Shown here piece by piece: positions 53,740 to 63,304 of a stretch of DNA of 64,000 nt (positions within the stretch are counted from its first letter, which is position 1; each line of letters starts with the position of its first letter). The translations under genes were made by a program, and so were the position numbers. Location: positions 5,823,276-5,887,275 of the forward strand of contig NC_050472.1 in assembly GCF_013373865.1 (NCBI RefSeq), in the 5' to 3' direction. This DNA comes from Monomorium pharaonis (lineage: Eukaryota; Arthropoda; Insecta; Hymenoptera; Formicidae). Below the pieces are notes generated by a model. It was not told where the DNA came from. It did no database searches and saw only the letters and a program-made list of their open reading frames with translations.

Positions 53740-54090
53740 AACTAATTTTATAAATGTTTGATATTAAAAAAATGGAGAGCGATCTCTTTATTATCTTCAA
53801 TGAAAGGAGTGAGAAGCCCCTTTTAGGCTCTAACACTCCTCTCAGTTTCACTTTCATGTAGAAGTTTAGATAAATAATCAGCTTCACCATATGATCAGTA
53901 TATGTACTAGTATATTACTAGTACGAGTCAAGAGCTCTCGATGCTTGTATATATAATACAGAATAGATAAAAGAGTACTTGTGAGAAACATATAAAGTGA
54001 ATTTCAAAAGAATCGTAACTGTCCATCTAGTGGTCAATAAGCGATTTACTAGACAACGATGTCGTGTAGCAGAAGTTGATATGGAGAATT
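53740..54090 (+). repeat. Array module beta, copy 1
   Basis: Includes ATGGAGAGCGATCT, a GAGTGAGAAGCC / TTTCACTCTC imperfect stem, a TATA-like CTTGTATATATAATAC and CCATCTAGTGGTCAATAAGC. Copies also occur at 54620-55005, 57240-57597 and 60236-60550. The TATA-like box followed by a purine-rich stretch could be a promoter, but no coding sequence follows. Confidence 0.75.
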
Positions 54091-54181
54091 TATACAGTAA
54101 TTTTGTTATTAAAAATTAAATAATCGCGTTTGATTAATATAATTATAAAATATTTTATAAAAATTTAATTGGTAATTGTTT

Positions 54182-54607
54182 AGTTTAAGGGTTCTCAAAA
54201 ATCGATAAAATTATGCTCATTCGACGCGTTTTTGCACGAAATGAAAGAATCTGGCAAAAAAAGCGTCGGCCCGCCTCAATAAGCGAAATATTAATCGTAA
54301 AGTTGACTACTCACACAGGTTTGGATACCTGTCATACCCAGGTTGCCCCCCCCCGCGCGCGCGCGCGTGTGTGTGTGTGTGTGTATGTGTGTGTGTGCAA
54401 AGCATTCTCTGCACCACAAGGGTTTGCAACATTGCAACCTGGGTATGACAGGTATCCTAACCTGGTGAGTAGCAGTCAACTTTAACGATTAATATTTCAC
54501 TTATTGAGGCAGACCGATGCTTTTTTTTGCCAGATTCTTTCATTTCGTGCAAAAACGCGTTGAATGAGCATAATTTTATCGATTTTTGAGAACAGGCCTC
54601 TTAAACT
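54182..54607. mobile_element. 426-bp foldback element with CG/TG core
   Basis: Arms 54182-54345 and 54434-54607 are inverse complements over about 160 bp with few mismatches (for example GATACCTGTCATACCCAGG against CCTGGGTATGACAGGTATCC). The centre holds a C run, (CG)n and (TG)n (54346-54398). It interrupts the alpha-tail to beta junction; the equivalent junctions at 53700-53770 and 57180-57250 lack it. No coding capacity: a foldback or MITE. Confidence 0.88.
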
Positions 54608-54619
54608 GAATCATTTAAT

Positions 54620-55005
54620 TTTAAAAAAGTATTTTATTTATATATATTATTTTTAACTAATTTTATAAATGTTTAATATAAAAAAAATGGAGAGCGTTCT
54701 CATTCTCTTCAACGAAAGAGTGAGAAGCCTCTCACAGGCTCTAACACCCCTCTCAGTTTCACTCTCATGTAGAAGTTTAGATACCCACAGACCTGTCACT
54801 GAACAGTATGTATACTAGTATATTTCTAGTACGAGTCAAGAGATCTCAATGCTTGTATATATAGTAAAGAATAGATGAAACAGTACTTGTGAGAAATATA
54901 TTAAAGTGAATTTCAAAAGAATCCTAACTGGCCATCTAGTGGTCAATAAACGATTTACTAGACAACGATGTTGCGCGACGAAAGTTGATCATACGGTAGG
55001 GCCCC
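54620..55005 (+). repeat. Array module beta, copy 2
   Basis: A second beta module, separated from beta 1 by a fragment of alpha tail (about 54090-54181) and the foldback. Its TATA-like block reads CTTGTATATATAGTAAAG. It is followed directly by alpha copy 2 with no gamma module between. Confidence 0.75.
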
Positions 55006-55310
55006 AGAATGCTAATGCTATTTCCTCGGAAGTATGGGAAGTAGCGTTGCGACTCCCCCACACTCCCACGGTCATCGCGACGCCCGAATTATTTCCCACT
55101 CTTCGCTCTATCCCTACTTATCAACTACCTCCCGGTGATTCTGCGGCGACCGGACCGACGCATAGAGGTTCCAACTTTTTCAAGAACTGACTGAAACCTC
55201 CGCCCCTTTATTATCTATTATAGTCAAAATAAGCATAAATTTTTTGGCAACAGCAATACCAACAAATAATTTGCAAATTTAGCTAATATCTTATGAGGAC
55301 CCGACTGGTT

Positions 55311-55772
55311 CTCGATCAAAAATTTTTCATGTAAAAGTATGTAAAAATCTGTAGAATTATGTATCAAAAATGTCCATGCAAAATTTTACATTTGTATATT
55401 TTTATTTAATTTTACATATTTTTATGTAATTTTATATAATTTTGATATAATTTTATAGATTTATACATACTCTTGCATAAAAAAATTTTTGTCGGAAAAA
55501 AAATTGCTTATTTACAATTATATATAATTACATATAATTATACATAATTATATTTAATTATATATAATTACATATAAATAATTCTTTCTCAATAAAAAAT
55601 GTTTCATGTAAAAGTATGTATAAATTTATAGAATTATATCAGAATTATATAAAAGTATATAAAATTATGTAAAATTATATAAAAATATACAATATAAAAT
55701 TTTGCATGGACATTTTTGATACATAATTCTACAGATTTTTATATATTTTTACATGAAAAATTTTTGATCGGA
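55311..55772. mobile_element. 462-bp palindromic insertion in alpha 2
   Basis: Terminal inverted repeats GATCAAAAATTTTTCATGTA and its complement extend for tens of bases. The middle is AT-rich tandem ATATAATTACAT. Alpha 1 supplies the empty site: CCGACTGGTTGACATAC near 52218-52233. The filled site reads CTGGTT, insert, TTGACA, consistent with a TT target duplication or a TT at the element end. Non-autonomous MITE. Confidence 0.88.
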
Positions 55773-56079
55773 TTGACATACAATTTTTGCTTTTAACGAG
55801 ACTATACGACATAAAATATCTATAGATTGCCGAAAGAGAAGGATGCAAAAGGAATTGCTAAAGGGATATCAGAATAAGAAGGAAAAGAAAAGCGCCTTCA
55901 TTAAACACTACTGAAGAGAAACGTCGGAACCAAGGTCTCATGGATAATGTTTTGTAAAGTAGCACTGAAATTCTACGTGATGATTATTCAACGGCAGTTG
56001 CAAAGTAAATTTTCAATAGCACAAATTTAATCTAGCTACATTACATTATGTGCAATGTAACAATATTTATGTATTGCAG

Positions 56080-56211
56080 GATAAACCAGTTTGCAACGAG
56101 TGGCAGTTCCAAAAAATGGAAAGCCGCAAGAGTAAAACCGCTAAAAAGCCAAAGGCAGAAAAAGGCAAACGAAATTTGCACAAGAAGATTGACGGTAGAA
56201 AGCGAAAATAA
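56080..56211 (+). pseudogene. Lys-rich terminal-exon-like segment in alpha 2
   Basis: After a good acceptor (ATGTATTGCAG), 43 codons are open to a TAA: starts DKPVCNEWQFQKMESRKSKT, ends KKIDGRKRK. The sister segments in alpha 1 (52560 onward) and alpha 3 (59260 onward) carry stops or shifts, for example GAGTAG and TTGCACTAG in alpha 3. It resembles the basic C-terminus of a nucleolar or ribosome-assembly protein. I cannot name the parent gene, and the upstream exon-like block is broken by stops. Probably a duplicated gene fragment. Confidence 0.35.
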
Positions 56212-57239
56212 ATTCAGATGTTTTTAAGAATACTTCTAGTAATAAATAAAATGTTATGTTTATAAGTTTTGAAGTATTGAATGTAGTAAATTTTTTAGAT
56301 AAAAGGCTATAATAAAATTTAAAATAACAGAAGATCATGTTTTTGTATATAATCTTGTATATATAAGATAAAAAATAAAATAAAAGTTACTATTTCAATT
56401 ATTTCGACTTTTATTGCTTAAAAAAAAAACCATTTTTGAATTCTGTAAAAACTATTAAATATTTGGCAACAATTAGTAATTTTCTTAATGTTTCAAAAAG
56501 AACTTGTTTATTATATAAAAGTAATAGTGTAAAAATTTATAGTTTCTTAAACTTATAATAAATAATACAGTAATTTTGTGTAACAATTTTTTTAATCCGT
56601 TTTCATAGGACAGGGACACCGACGAGATACTCCAGGATTAAATATTTATGATTTTCCATTAAATCCATCTTTTATACGAGAATCAAAATTCTTAAATATT
56701 TTTAATCTAAATAAAAATTAAAAATTTTTTGCAGTTATTATAATCGTTAATGTGTCAATTTTTGGATATCGCAAAAAACCAAAACTTTCTTTGCATAAAC
56801 GAAGATTATACTTTGTAACATTCGTTTAAAACCTCATAACAAGAGCACTTGATTTGTTTTAAACTTTGCTTTTCAACAAACCTGCAACATATTCAGCTGT
56901 GTGCGCAGATAATCTACGCCAAACGCTTGCATATATTATTTATGTATTTAAAAGAAATATATTTTATAGGCTGCGATCCAATCGCGCATATATTAATTAT
57001 AACATGTATAGTATGCATAGTAATCGGTTATTTGCCACTGGATAGTTTTCAGGATTTTCTTTTGAAATTTAATTCAACAAAAACATTTTTTATAAAAGTG
57101 CTGTTTTATTGTATTTATTTTATACAGTAGTTTTATTATAAGAAAATAATCGCATTTGTATAATTATAAAATAATTTATAAAAATTAAATTTAGAAAGAC
57201 TTGATTTTTATATTTTTTCTGAAAAACTAATTTTATAAA

Positions 57240-57597
57240 TGTTTGATATTAAAAAAATGGAGAGCGATCTTTTTATTATCTTCAATGAAAGAGTGAGAAG
57301 CCCCTTTTGAGCTCTAACACATCTCTCAGTTTCACTCTCATGTAGAAGTTTAGATAATCAATTTGCTCCACCTCTATGATCAGTATATGTACTAGTATAT
57401 TACTAGTACAAATCAAGAGTCTCGATACTTATATATATAGCAAAGAATAGATAAAACAGTACTTGTGAGAAATATATTAAAGTGAATTTCAAAAGAACCG
57501 TAACTGTCCATCTAGTGGTTAATAAGCGATTTACTAGACAACTATGTTGCCCGGCGGAAGTTGATCCTACGGCAGGGGCATGGTGGAAGAACATAAG
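57240..57597 (+). repeat. Array module beta, copy 3
   Basis: Same blocks as beta 1. It runs into the gamma module at GCATGGTGGAAGAACATAAG, where a small MITE has inserted. Confidence 0.75.
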
Positions 57598-57750
57598 GGC
57601 TGGTATTCATTGTCGAATCTTATTTAAAGATCGTCTCAAGCAATGTCTGAAGATGCTAATACGACTCTATGATTGGCTGATGGCATCTTGAGACAGTACT
57701 TAAGATGATCTTAAATGTAAGATCCGACTATGAAATGAATAACGACCAAG
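57598..57750. mobile_element. 150-bp MITE with AAG target duplication
   Basis: Left end GGCTGGTATTCATTGTCG; right end is the reverse complement of GGTCGTTATTCATTTCATAG. The uninterrupted sister site at 61774-61787 reads AACATAAGGTGTGC. Here AAG appears at both edges (57595-57597 and 57748-57750), so the insertion made a 3-bp target duplication. Three-base duplications and GG-starting ends fit the PIF/Harbinger superfamily (inference). Confidence 0.88.
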
Positions 57751-58711
57751 GTGTGCTCTTGCGCATAACAAATGAAAAATTGATGCTGATTGATGCCAGA
57801 TACCGCCATCTTATCGCGGCAATTTGAATTTGGCGTACGTATCATCATGTTTTATTAGTTGTACTCTTGTGCTTCTATTGAGTTATTTTTATGCTTACAA
57901 TAACACAATAATTTATATTTTTTAATAATAGTTGATTTTTTATTTATGTATGTTACACTATATCAAATGGACTATATCTAATGCACCAAAATAGACAGAA
58001 CAGATGCGTATTAGAAAAATGTAATATATATATTATTTTCATTGTGCATGAATAAGCTCAGTGAGCATTATTGAGAGAAGAAATTCTTTAAGAGGACTTT
58101 TTTAAGACCTCATTAATTTTTCTTGAAAATGATATCAATAAGTTATCTTTCTGCAAGATATCTTTTAAAAGAGCTCTTTATGATATCGATGATATAGATG
58201 TCTCTAAAAAGTTTTTAAAAAAGAGGTCTTAAAGAGAACTTTTAAAAGATCTTATTAGATTTTCTTAAAAATGATATCAGTAAGTTATCTCTTGCAAGAT
58301 GTTTCTTAAAAAACATAACCTGGATCGGTGAGACATTCTAAAAGAGTACTTGATTACCAATTTTATTTTCACAATTAAACGAGAATGTATTTGATTGTAT
58401 ACATACCGTTTTTCACGTACACATTTTCTTTTCCACAAACTGCCACCCATTTCGATAATAATTCTTTATTCCTTGGGAATCGAAAAAATTGAATATTTTT
58501 AGTTTTTTCCGTGAGTAATTTTTACAAGATTTAATTGAGCACGTACTCATTACGATATTTATATTATTCACAAAATTACAAGCATAAATACGCCCCTTGA
58601 TTATTGTCATATAACCTTTAAGGCCCACAATTTTAAAGCGCACACACTTTTGCATAACACATAACATATATACATAATAAGCAAATTGTATATGTTCTTC
58701 CACCATGGTCG
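57751..58711 (-). repeat. Array module gamma, copy 1
   Basis: Starts GTGTGCTCTTGCGCATAAC and includes GATACCGCCATCTTATCGCG. An extra stretch at about 58060-58330, rich in GATATC and CTTAAAGAG motifs, is absent from gamma 2 and 3 and resembles the arms of the large palindrome at 62.2-64 kb, so it may be an old relative inserted here. It ends with the minus-strand THAP exon. Confidence 0.75.
58407..58550 (-). pseudogene. THAP zinc-finger exon, frameshifted (gamma 1)
   Basis: From the ATG at 58550 the first frame reads MSTCSIKSCKNYSR: the Met and the C-x4-C zinc ligands that open THAP DNA-binding domains. The next THAP landmarks (FFRFPRNKELLSKWVAVCG, then KENVYVKNG) are in another frame, so one base has been gained or lost in the A-rich stretch between. 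The exon ends at a GTATGT donor at 58407. The C-x2-H ligands expected in a following exon are not seen to the left. THAP domains occur in P-element-type transposases and in domesticated proteins. A transposon relic is likely because it is repeated in the array. Confidence 0.7.
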
Positions 58712-60215
58712 TGATACCCGAATTATTTCCCACTCTTTGCTCTATCCCTACTTATCTACTACCACCCGATGATTCTATGACGCCTGGACCGACGCATAGG
58801 GGTTCCAACTTTTTCAAGAACTGACTGAAACCTCCATTCCTTTATTATCTATTATAGTTAAAATAAGCATAAATTTTTTAGCAACAGCAACACCAACGAA
58901 TAATTTGCTAATTTAGCTGATATCTTATGAGGTCCCGACTTGGCTGACATAAAATTTTTGCTTTTAACGAGACTATACAACATAAAATATCTATAGATTG
59001 CCGAAAAAGGAGAATGCAAAAGAAATTGCTAAGGGGATATCAGGATAAGAAGGAAAAGAAAAGCGCCTCCATTAAACACTACTGAAGAGAAACGTCAGAA
59101 TCAAGATCTTATGGATAATGTTTTGTAGAGTAGCACTGAAATTCTGCGTGATGATTATTCGACGGAAGTTGCAGAGTAAATTTTCAATAGCACAAATTTA
59201 ATCTAGCTACATTACATTATGTGCAATGTAACAATAACGTGATATTTATGTGTTGCAGGATAAACCAGTCCGCAATGAGTAGCAGTAAAAAGTGGAAAGC
59301 CGCATTAAAAAACAAAAGTAAAATCGCTAAAAAGCCAAAGGCAGAAAAAGACAAAGGAGATTTGCACTAGAAGATTGGCGGTAGAAAACGAAGATGAATT
59401 CAGATGTCTGTAACGGTATTTCTAGTAATAAATATAATTTTATGATTATAAGTTTTAAATGTAGTAAATTTTCTAGATAAAAATATTAAATGTAGTAAAT
59501 TTTCTAGATAAAATATTATAATAAAATTTAAAATAACAAAAGATCATGCTTTTGCATTTAATCTTGTATATAATATAAGATAAAAAATGATATAAAAATT
59601 ACTATTTTTATTGTTTCGATTTTTATTGCTTAAAAAAAGACTCATTTTTGAATTCTGTAAAAACTGTTAAAGATTTAGTAACACAATTAATAATTTTCTT
59701 AACGCTTCAAAAAGAACTTGTTTATTATATAAAAGTAATACTGTAAAAATCCATAGTTTCTTAAACTTGCAATAAAAATTAAATAATTTTGTATAACATT
59801 TTTTTATTCCGTTTTCTTAGGACACACCGACTCCAGAATTAAATATTTATGATTTTCTATTAAATCCATATATATATACATATATATATCTTTTATACGA
59901 GAATCAAAATTCTTAAATATTTTTAATCTAAATGAACTAAAAAATTTGTGCAACTATTATAACCGTTAATGTATCAAGTCTTGGACATCGCAAAAAACCA
60001 AAGCTTTTTCTTTGTATAAACGAAGATTATACTTTGTCACATTCGTTTAAAGCTCATAACAAGTATGGCACTTGATTGTTCTTTTATTTATTTTATATAG
60101 TAATTTTATTATAAGAAAATAATCGCGTTTGGTTGGTATAATTATAAAATAATTTATAAAAATTCAATTTTAAAAAGTACTTGATAATTTTTATATTTTT
60201 CTGAAAAACTAACTT
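58711..60215 (+). repeat. Array module alpha, copy 3
   Basis: Joined directly to gamma 1 at CCATGGTCG. It matches alpha 1 but lacks about 550 bp in the tail: after ATGGCACTTGATTG it jumps to TTCTTTTATTTATTTTATA. The Lys-rich segment has in-frame stops. It shares the duplicated TTAAATGTAGTAAATTTTCT pair with alpha 1, so alpha 1 and 3 look closer to each other than to alpha 2. Confidence 0.75.
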
Positions 60216-60235
60216 TATAAATGTTTGATGTAAAA

Positions 60236-60550
60236 AAAATGGAGAGCGATCTTTATTCTCTTCAATGAAAGAGTGAGAAGCCTTTTCGGGCTCTAACACT
60301 TCTCTCAGTTTCACTCTCATGTAGAAAGAAGAGCCGACATACTGATAATAGTATGTGTACTAGTATATTACTCGTACAAGTAAAAAAATCTCGATGCTTG
60401 TATATATAGTAAAGAATAGATAAAACAGTACTTGTGAGAAATATATTAAAGTGAATTTTAAAAGAATCATAACTGGCCATCTAGTGGTCAATAAGCTATT
60501 TACTTGACAACGATGTTGTGCGGCAGAAGTTGATCACACGGTAGGGGCAT
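60236..60550 (+). repeat. Array module beta, copy 4
   Basis: Same landmarks as beta 1, including CTTGTATATATAGTAAAG and CCATCTAGTGGTCAATAAGC with one change (GCTATT). Confidence 0.75.
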
Positions 60551-60559
60551 GATGAAAGA

Positions 60560-61208
60560 ACGGTGTGCTCTTGCGCATAACCAATGAAAAATTGATGCCA
60601 GATACCGCCATCTTATCGCGGCAATTTGAATTTGGTGTACGTATTATTGTTCTTTAGTTGTACTCTTGTGCTTCTATTGAGTTATTTTTATGTTTACAAT
60701 AACACAATAATTTATATTTTTTAATAATAGTTAATTTCTTATTTATGTATGTTACACTATATTAAATGGACTATATATGTTGCATCAAAATAGACAGAGC
60801 AGATGCGTTTTAGAAAAATGTAATATATTATTTTCATTGTGCATGAATAAGAGTACTTGATTATCGATTTTATTTTCACAATTAAACGAAAATGTATTTG
60901 ATTGTATACATACCGTTTTTCACGTTCACATTTTCTTTTCCACAAACTGCCACCCATTTCGATAATAATTCTTTATTCTTTGGGAATCGAAAAAATTGAA
61001 TATTTTTAGTTTTTTCCGTGAGTAATTTTTACAAGATTTAATTGAGCACGTACTCATTACGATATTTATATTATTCACACAATTACAAGTATAAACACGC
61101 CCCTTGATTATTGTCATATAACCTTTAGGGCCCACACCTTTAAGGCGCATACACTTTTGCATAACGTATGTACATAATAAGCAAATTGTATATGTTCTTT
61201 CACCATGG
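60560..61208 (-). repeat. Array module gamma, copy 2
   Basis: Starts GGTGTGCTCTTGCGCATAAC. It lacks the GATATC-rich block of gamma 1. It ends with an almost identical THAP exon followed by CCATGGTCG and alpha 4. Confidence 0.75.
60914..61057 (-). pseudogene. THAP zinc-finger exon, frameshifted (gamma 2)
   Basis: 144 bp, the same length as in gamma 1, with the same MSTCSIKSCKNYSR start, the same frame break and the same GTATGT donor. It differs by a few bases (for example GTGAACGTG for GTGTACGTG). A frameshift shared by both copies means the domain was already broken before the array was amplified, unless the reading is rescued by some unusual route. Confidence 0.68.
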
Positions 61209-61209
61209 T

Positions 61210-61718
61210 CGCGACGCCCGAATTATTTCCCACTCTTTGCTCTATCCCTACTTAACTATTACCACCCGATGATTCTACGGCGACCGGACCGACGCATAAG
61301 GGTTCCAACTTTTTTCAAGAACTGACTGAAACTTCCGCTCGTTTATTATCTATTATAGTCAAAATAAGCATAAATTTTTTGGCAATAGCAATACTACCAA
61401 GGAATAATTTGCAAGTTTAGCTGATGTCTTATAAAGACCCGACTTGGTTGACATAAAATTTTTGCTTTTAACGAGACTATACAAAATAAAATATATATAG
61501 ATTGCCGAAAGAGAAGGATGCAAAAGAAATTGCTAAGGGGATATCAGGATAAGAAGGAAAAGAAAAGCGCCTCCATTAAACACTACTGAAGAGAAACGTC
61601 GAAACCAAGGTCTCATGGATAATGTTTTGTAGAGTAGCACTGAAATTCTACGTGATGATTATTCGACGGGAGTTGCAGAGTAAATTTCAATAGCACAAAT
61701 TTAATCTAGCTACATTAC
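61210..61718 (+). repeat. Array module alpha, copy 4 (truncated)
   Basis: Follows alpha 1 through CTAGCTACATTACATTATGT. It then jumps to AATGTTGTGCGGCGGAAGTT, the tail of a beta module, so the Lys-rich segment, the alpha tail and most of beta were deleted in one step. Confidence 0.75.
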
Positions 61719-61721
61719 ATT

Positions 61722-62193
61722 ATGTAATGTTGTGCGGCGGAAGTTGATCACGCTGTAGGGGCATGGTGCAAGAACATAAGGTGTGCTCTTGCGCATAACA
61801 AATGAAAAATTTATGCCTGATACCGCCATCTTATCGCGGCAATTTGAATTTGGCGTACGTATCATTGTTTTATTAGTTGTAATCTTGTGCTTTTATTGAG
61901 TTATTTTTATGCTTACAATAACACAATAATTTATATTTTTCAATAATAGTTAATTTTTTATTTATGTATGTTACACTATATCAAATGAACTATTATTTGT
62001 TGCACCAAAATAGACAAAACAGATGCGTTTTAGAAAAATCCAATATATATATTATTTTCACTGTGCATGAATAAGAGTACTTGATTACCAATTTTATTTT
62101 CACAATTAAACGAGAATGTATTTGATTATATACATACCGTTTTTCACGTACACATTTTCTTTTCCATAAGCTGCCATCCATTTCGATAATAAT
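61722..62193 (-). repeat. Beta tail plus gamma copy 3 (interrupted)
   Basis: The beta tail is followed by gamma from GGTGTGCTCTTGCG at 61780. This copy preserves the empty site for the MITE at 57598. The THAP exon starts at its donor end (62138) and is cut off after about 56 bp by the palindrome that begins at 62194. Confidence 0.75.
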
Positions 62194-62987
62194 CCCAGAC
62201 AACACGCTTGTCAGAATGAAAACTTTGAGAGAACTTTTTTAAGAAAACATTTAGATATCTTGGAAATGATGTCAAAATGGTAACATTTACCAGAGACGTC
62301 TACTAAGAGAGGTCTTTAAGATATCTCATTAAAGAGTCTTACTTAAGTTTCTTGAAAATGTTATCTTTATAACATCAGCTAAATGATATCAGCTTGATGT
62401 CTCATAAAAGATATCACAATGCTGTCCGATTTTTGAGCCGTCCATGCGCGTTGTAGTTGACTCATAAATTAGATAACATTATAATATCTTGAATGAGAAA
62501 TCCATTTGATATTATTTAAAAATTATCATAAAGATAATGTTTTCAAAAATAACGGTTTGCCTACAATTACTGTGCACAACAAATGCACAAAATCTAAATT
62601 TATCATGTACTAAACAAAAACAGAATAATAAAAACCATCTAATTAACCATTTGAACGCTTCAAACTATTAATGCTAAAAATAGATCACAATTTCCATCAA
62701 TTAAATTATTAAGGCTATGGAAAAAGATAAATTTAACAATATGAAATTAATAAGTAAATAAATTAATGCTATTTATTTCTAATGTTTTACAAAATTTAAT
62801 TGCTTTTATAAAAAATAATATAATTGCGTCAGTTTATACCCAGTGAACAATATGTTGTCAAAAAGATCTCTAAATGATATCTTGTTTCTGAAAATGATAA
62901 CATAAAGAGACTTCTAAAAGATAACATAATGATGTCAGAATGTTAACCAATGCGCCGTTTTTTGAGAACAGAAAGATATCATAAAAC

Positions 62988-63087
62988 TGATATCTAAAAG
63001 ATTTTTTAAATCGGATATCTAAAAAATTTCTTAAATTGGATATCTAAAAAAATTCTTAAATCGGATATCTAATAGATTTCTTAAATC
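62988..63087. repeat. 25-bp tandem repeat, four copies
   Basis: Units of the form GGATATCTAAAAAATTTCTT plus AAATC, at 62988, 63013, 63038 and 63063 with one to three differences each, followed by a partial copy. In the centre of the large palindrome. Confidence 0.88.
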
Positions 63088-63236
63088 AGATATTTTTAAA
63101 CTGCAACTAAAGATAAAAAAATAAAATAAAAATTCATTTTTTAAAAATTATTTTTAATAATAAAAGTAACATACTAAATTTAGAACAAATTTTTATTGAT
63201 TAATTAAATTTAAATTAAATTATTTTATTCTTACTT

Positions 63237-63304
63237 GCCGCTGGTAGGTTTGAACCCGGAACCTTAGGATGATGAACCTTGTACTATATCTGCTACGCCA
63301 ATTT
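63237..63304 (-). tRNA. tRNA-like sequence (pseudogene or SINE head)
   Basis: On the minus strand it reads TTGGCGTAGCAGATATAGTA, then AAGGTTCATCATCCT and CCGGGTTCAAACCTACCAGC. This gives an A-box-like start, an anticodon-loop-like TTCATCA (CAT) and a good B box (GGTTCAAACC). The T stem and acceptor stem pair poorly, so it is unlikely to be a functional tRNA. A tRNA-derived SINE head or a decayed tRNA captured by the palindromic element is more likely. Confidence 0.4.

Larger units (their letters stand above)
55078..57240 (+). repeat. Array module alpha, copy 2 (interrupted)
   Basis: Near-identical to alpha 1 for the first 230 bp, then carries a palindromic insertion at 55311-55772. It resumes with TTGACATACAATTTTTGC and continues through the Lys-rich exon-like segment to the AT-rich tail. 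Confidence 0.8.

Noticed and set aside
54906..55190. Open frame through the beta/alpha 2 junction ending THRGSNFFKN
   Set aside because: The ending recurs in alpha 1, but the upstream part differs and joins unrelated modules; no codon bias and no family, so treated as part of the repeat.
57482..57691. 69-codon frame in beta 3 running into the MITE
   Set aside because: It begins at GTG rather than ATG and its second half is MITE sequence absent from sister copies.
62988..63087. Regular 25-bp repeats considered as a CRISPR-like array
   Set aside because: Units are directly adjacent with no spacers and lie inside a eukaryotic palindromic element.
63237..63304. Functional tRNA with CAT anticodon
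   Set aside because: The B box is good but acceptor and T stems do not pair well; kept only as a tRNA-like relic.
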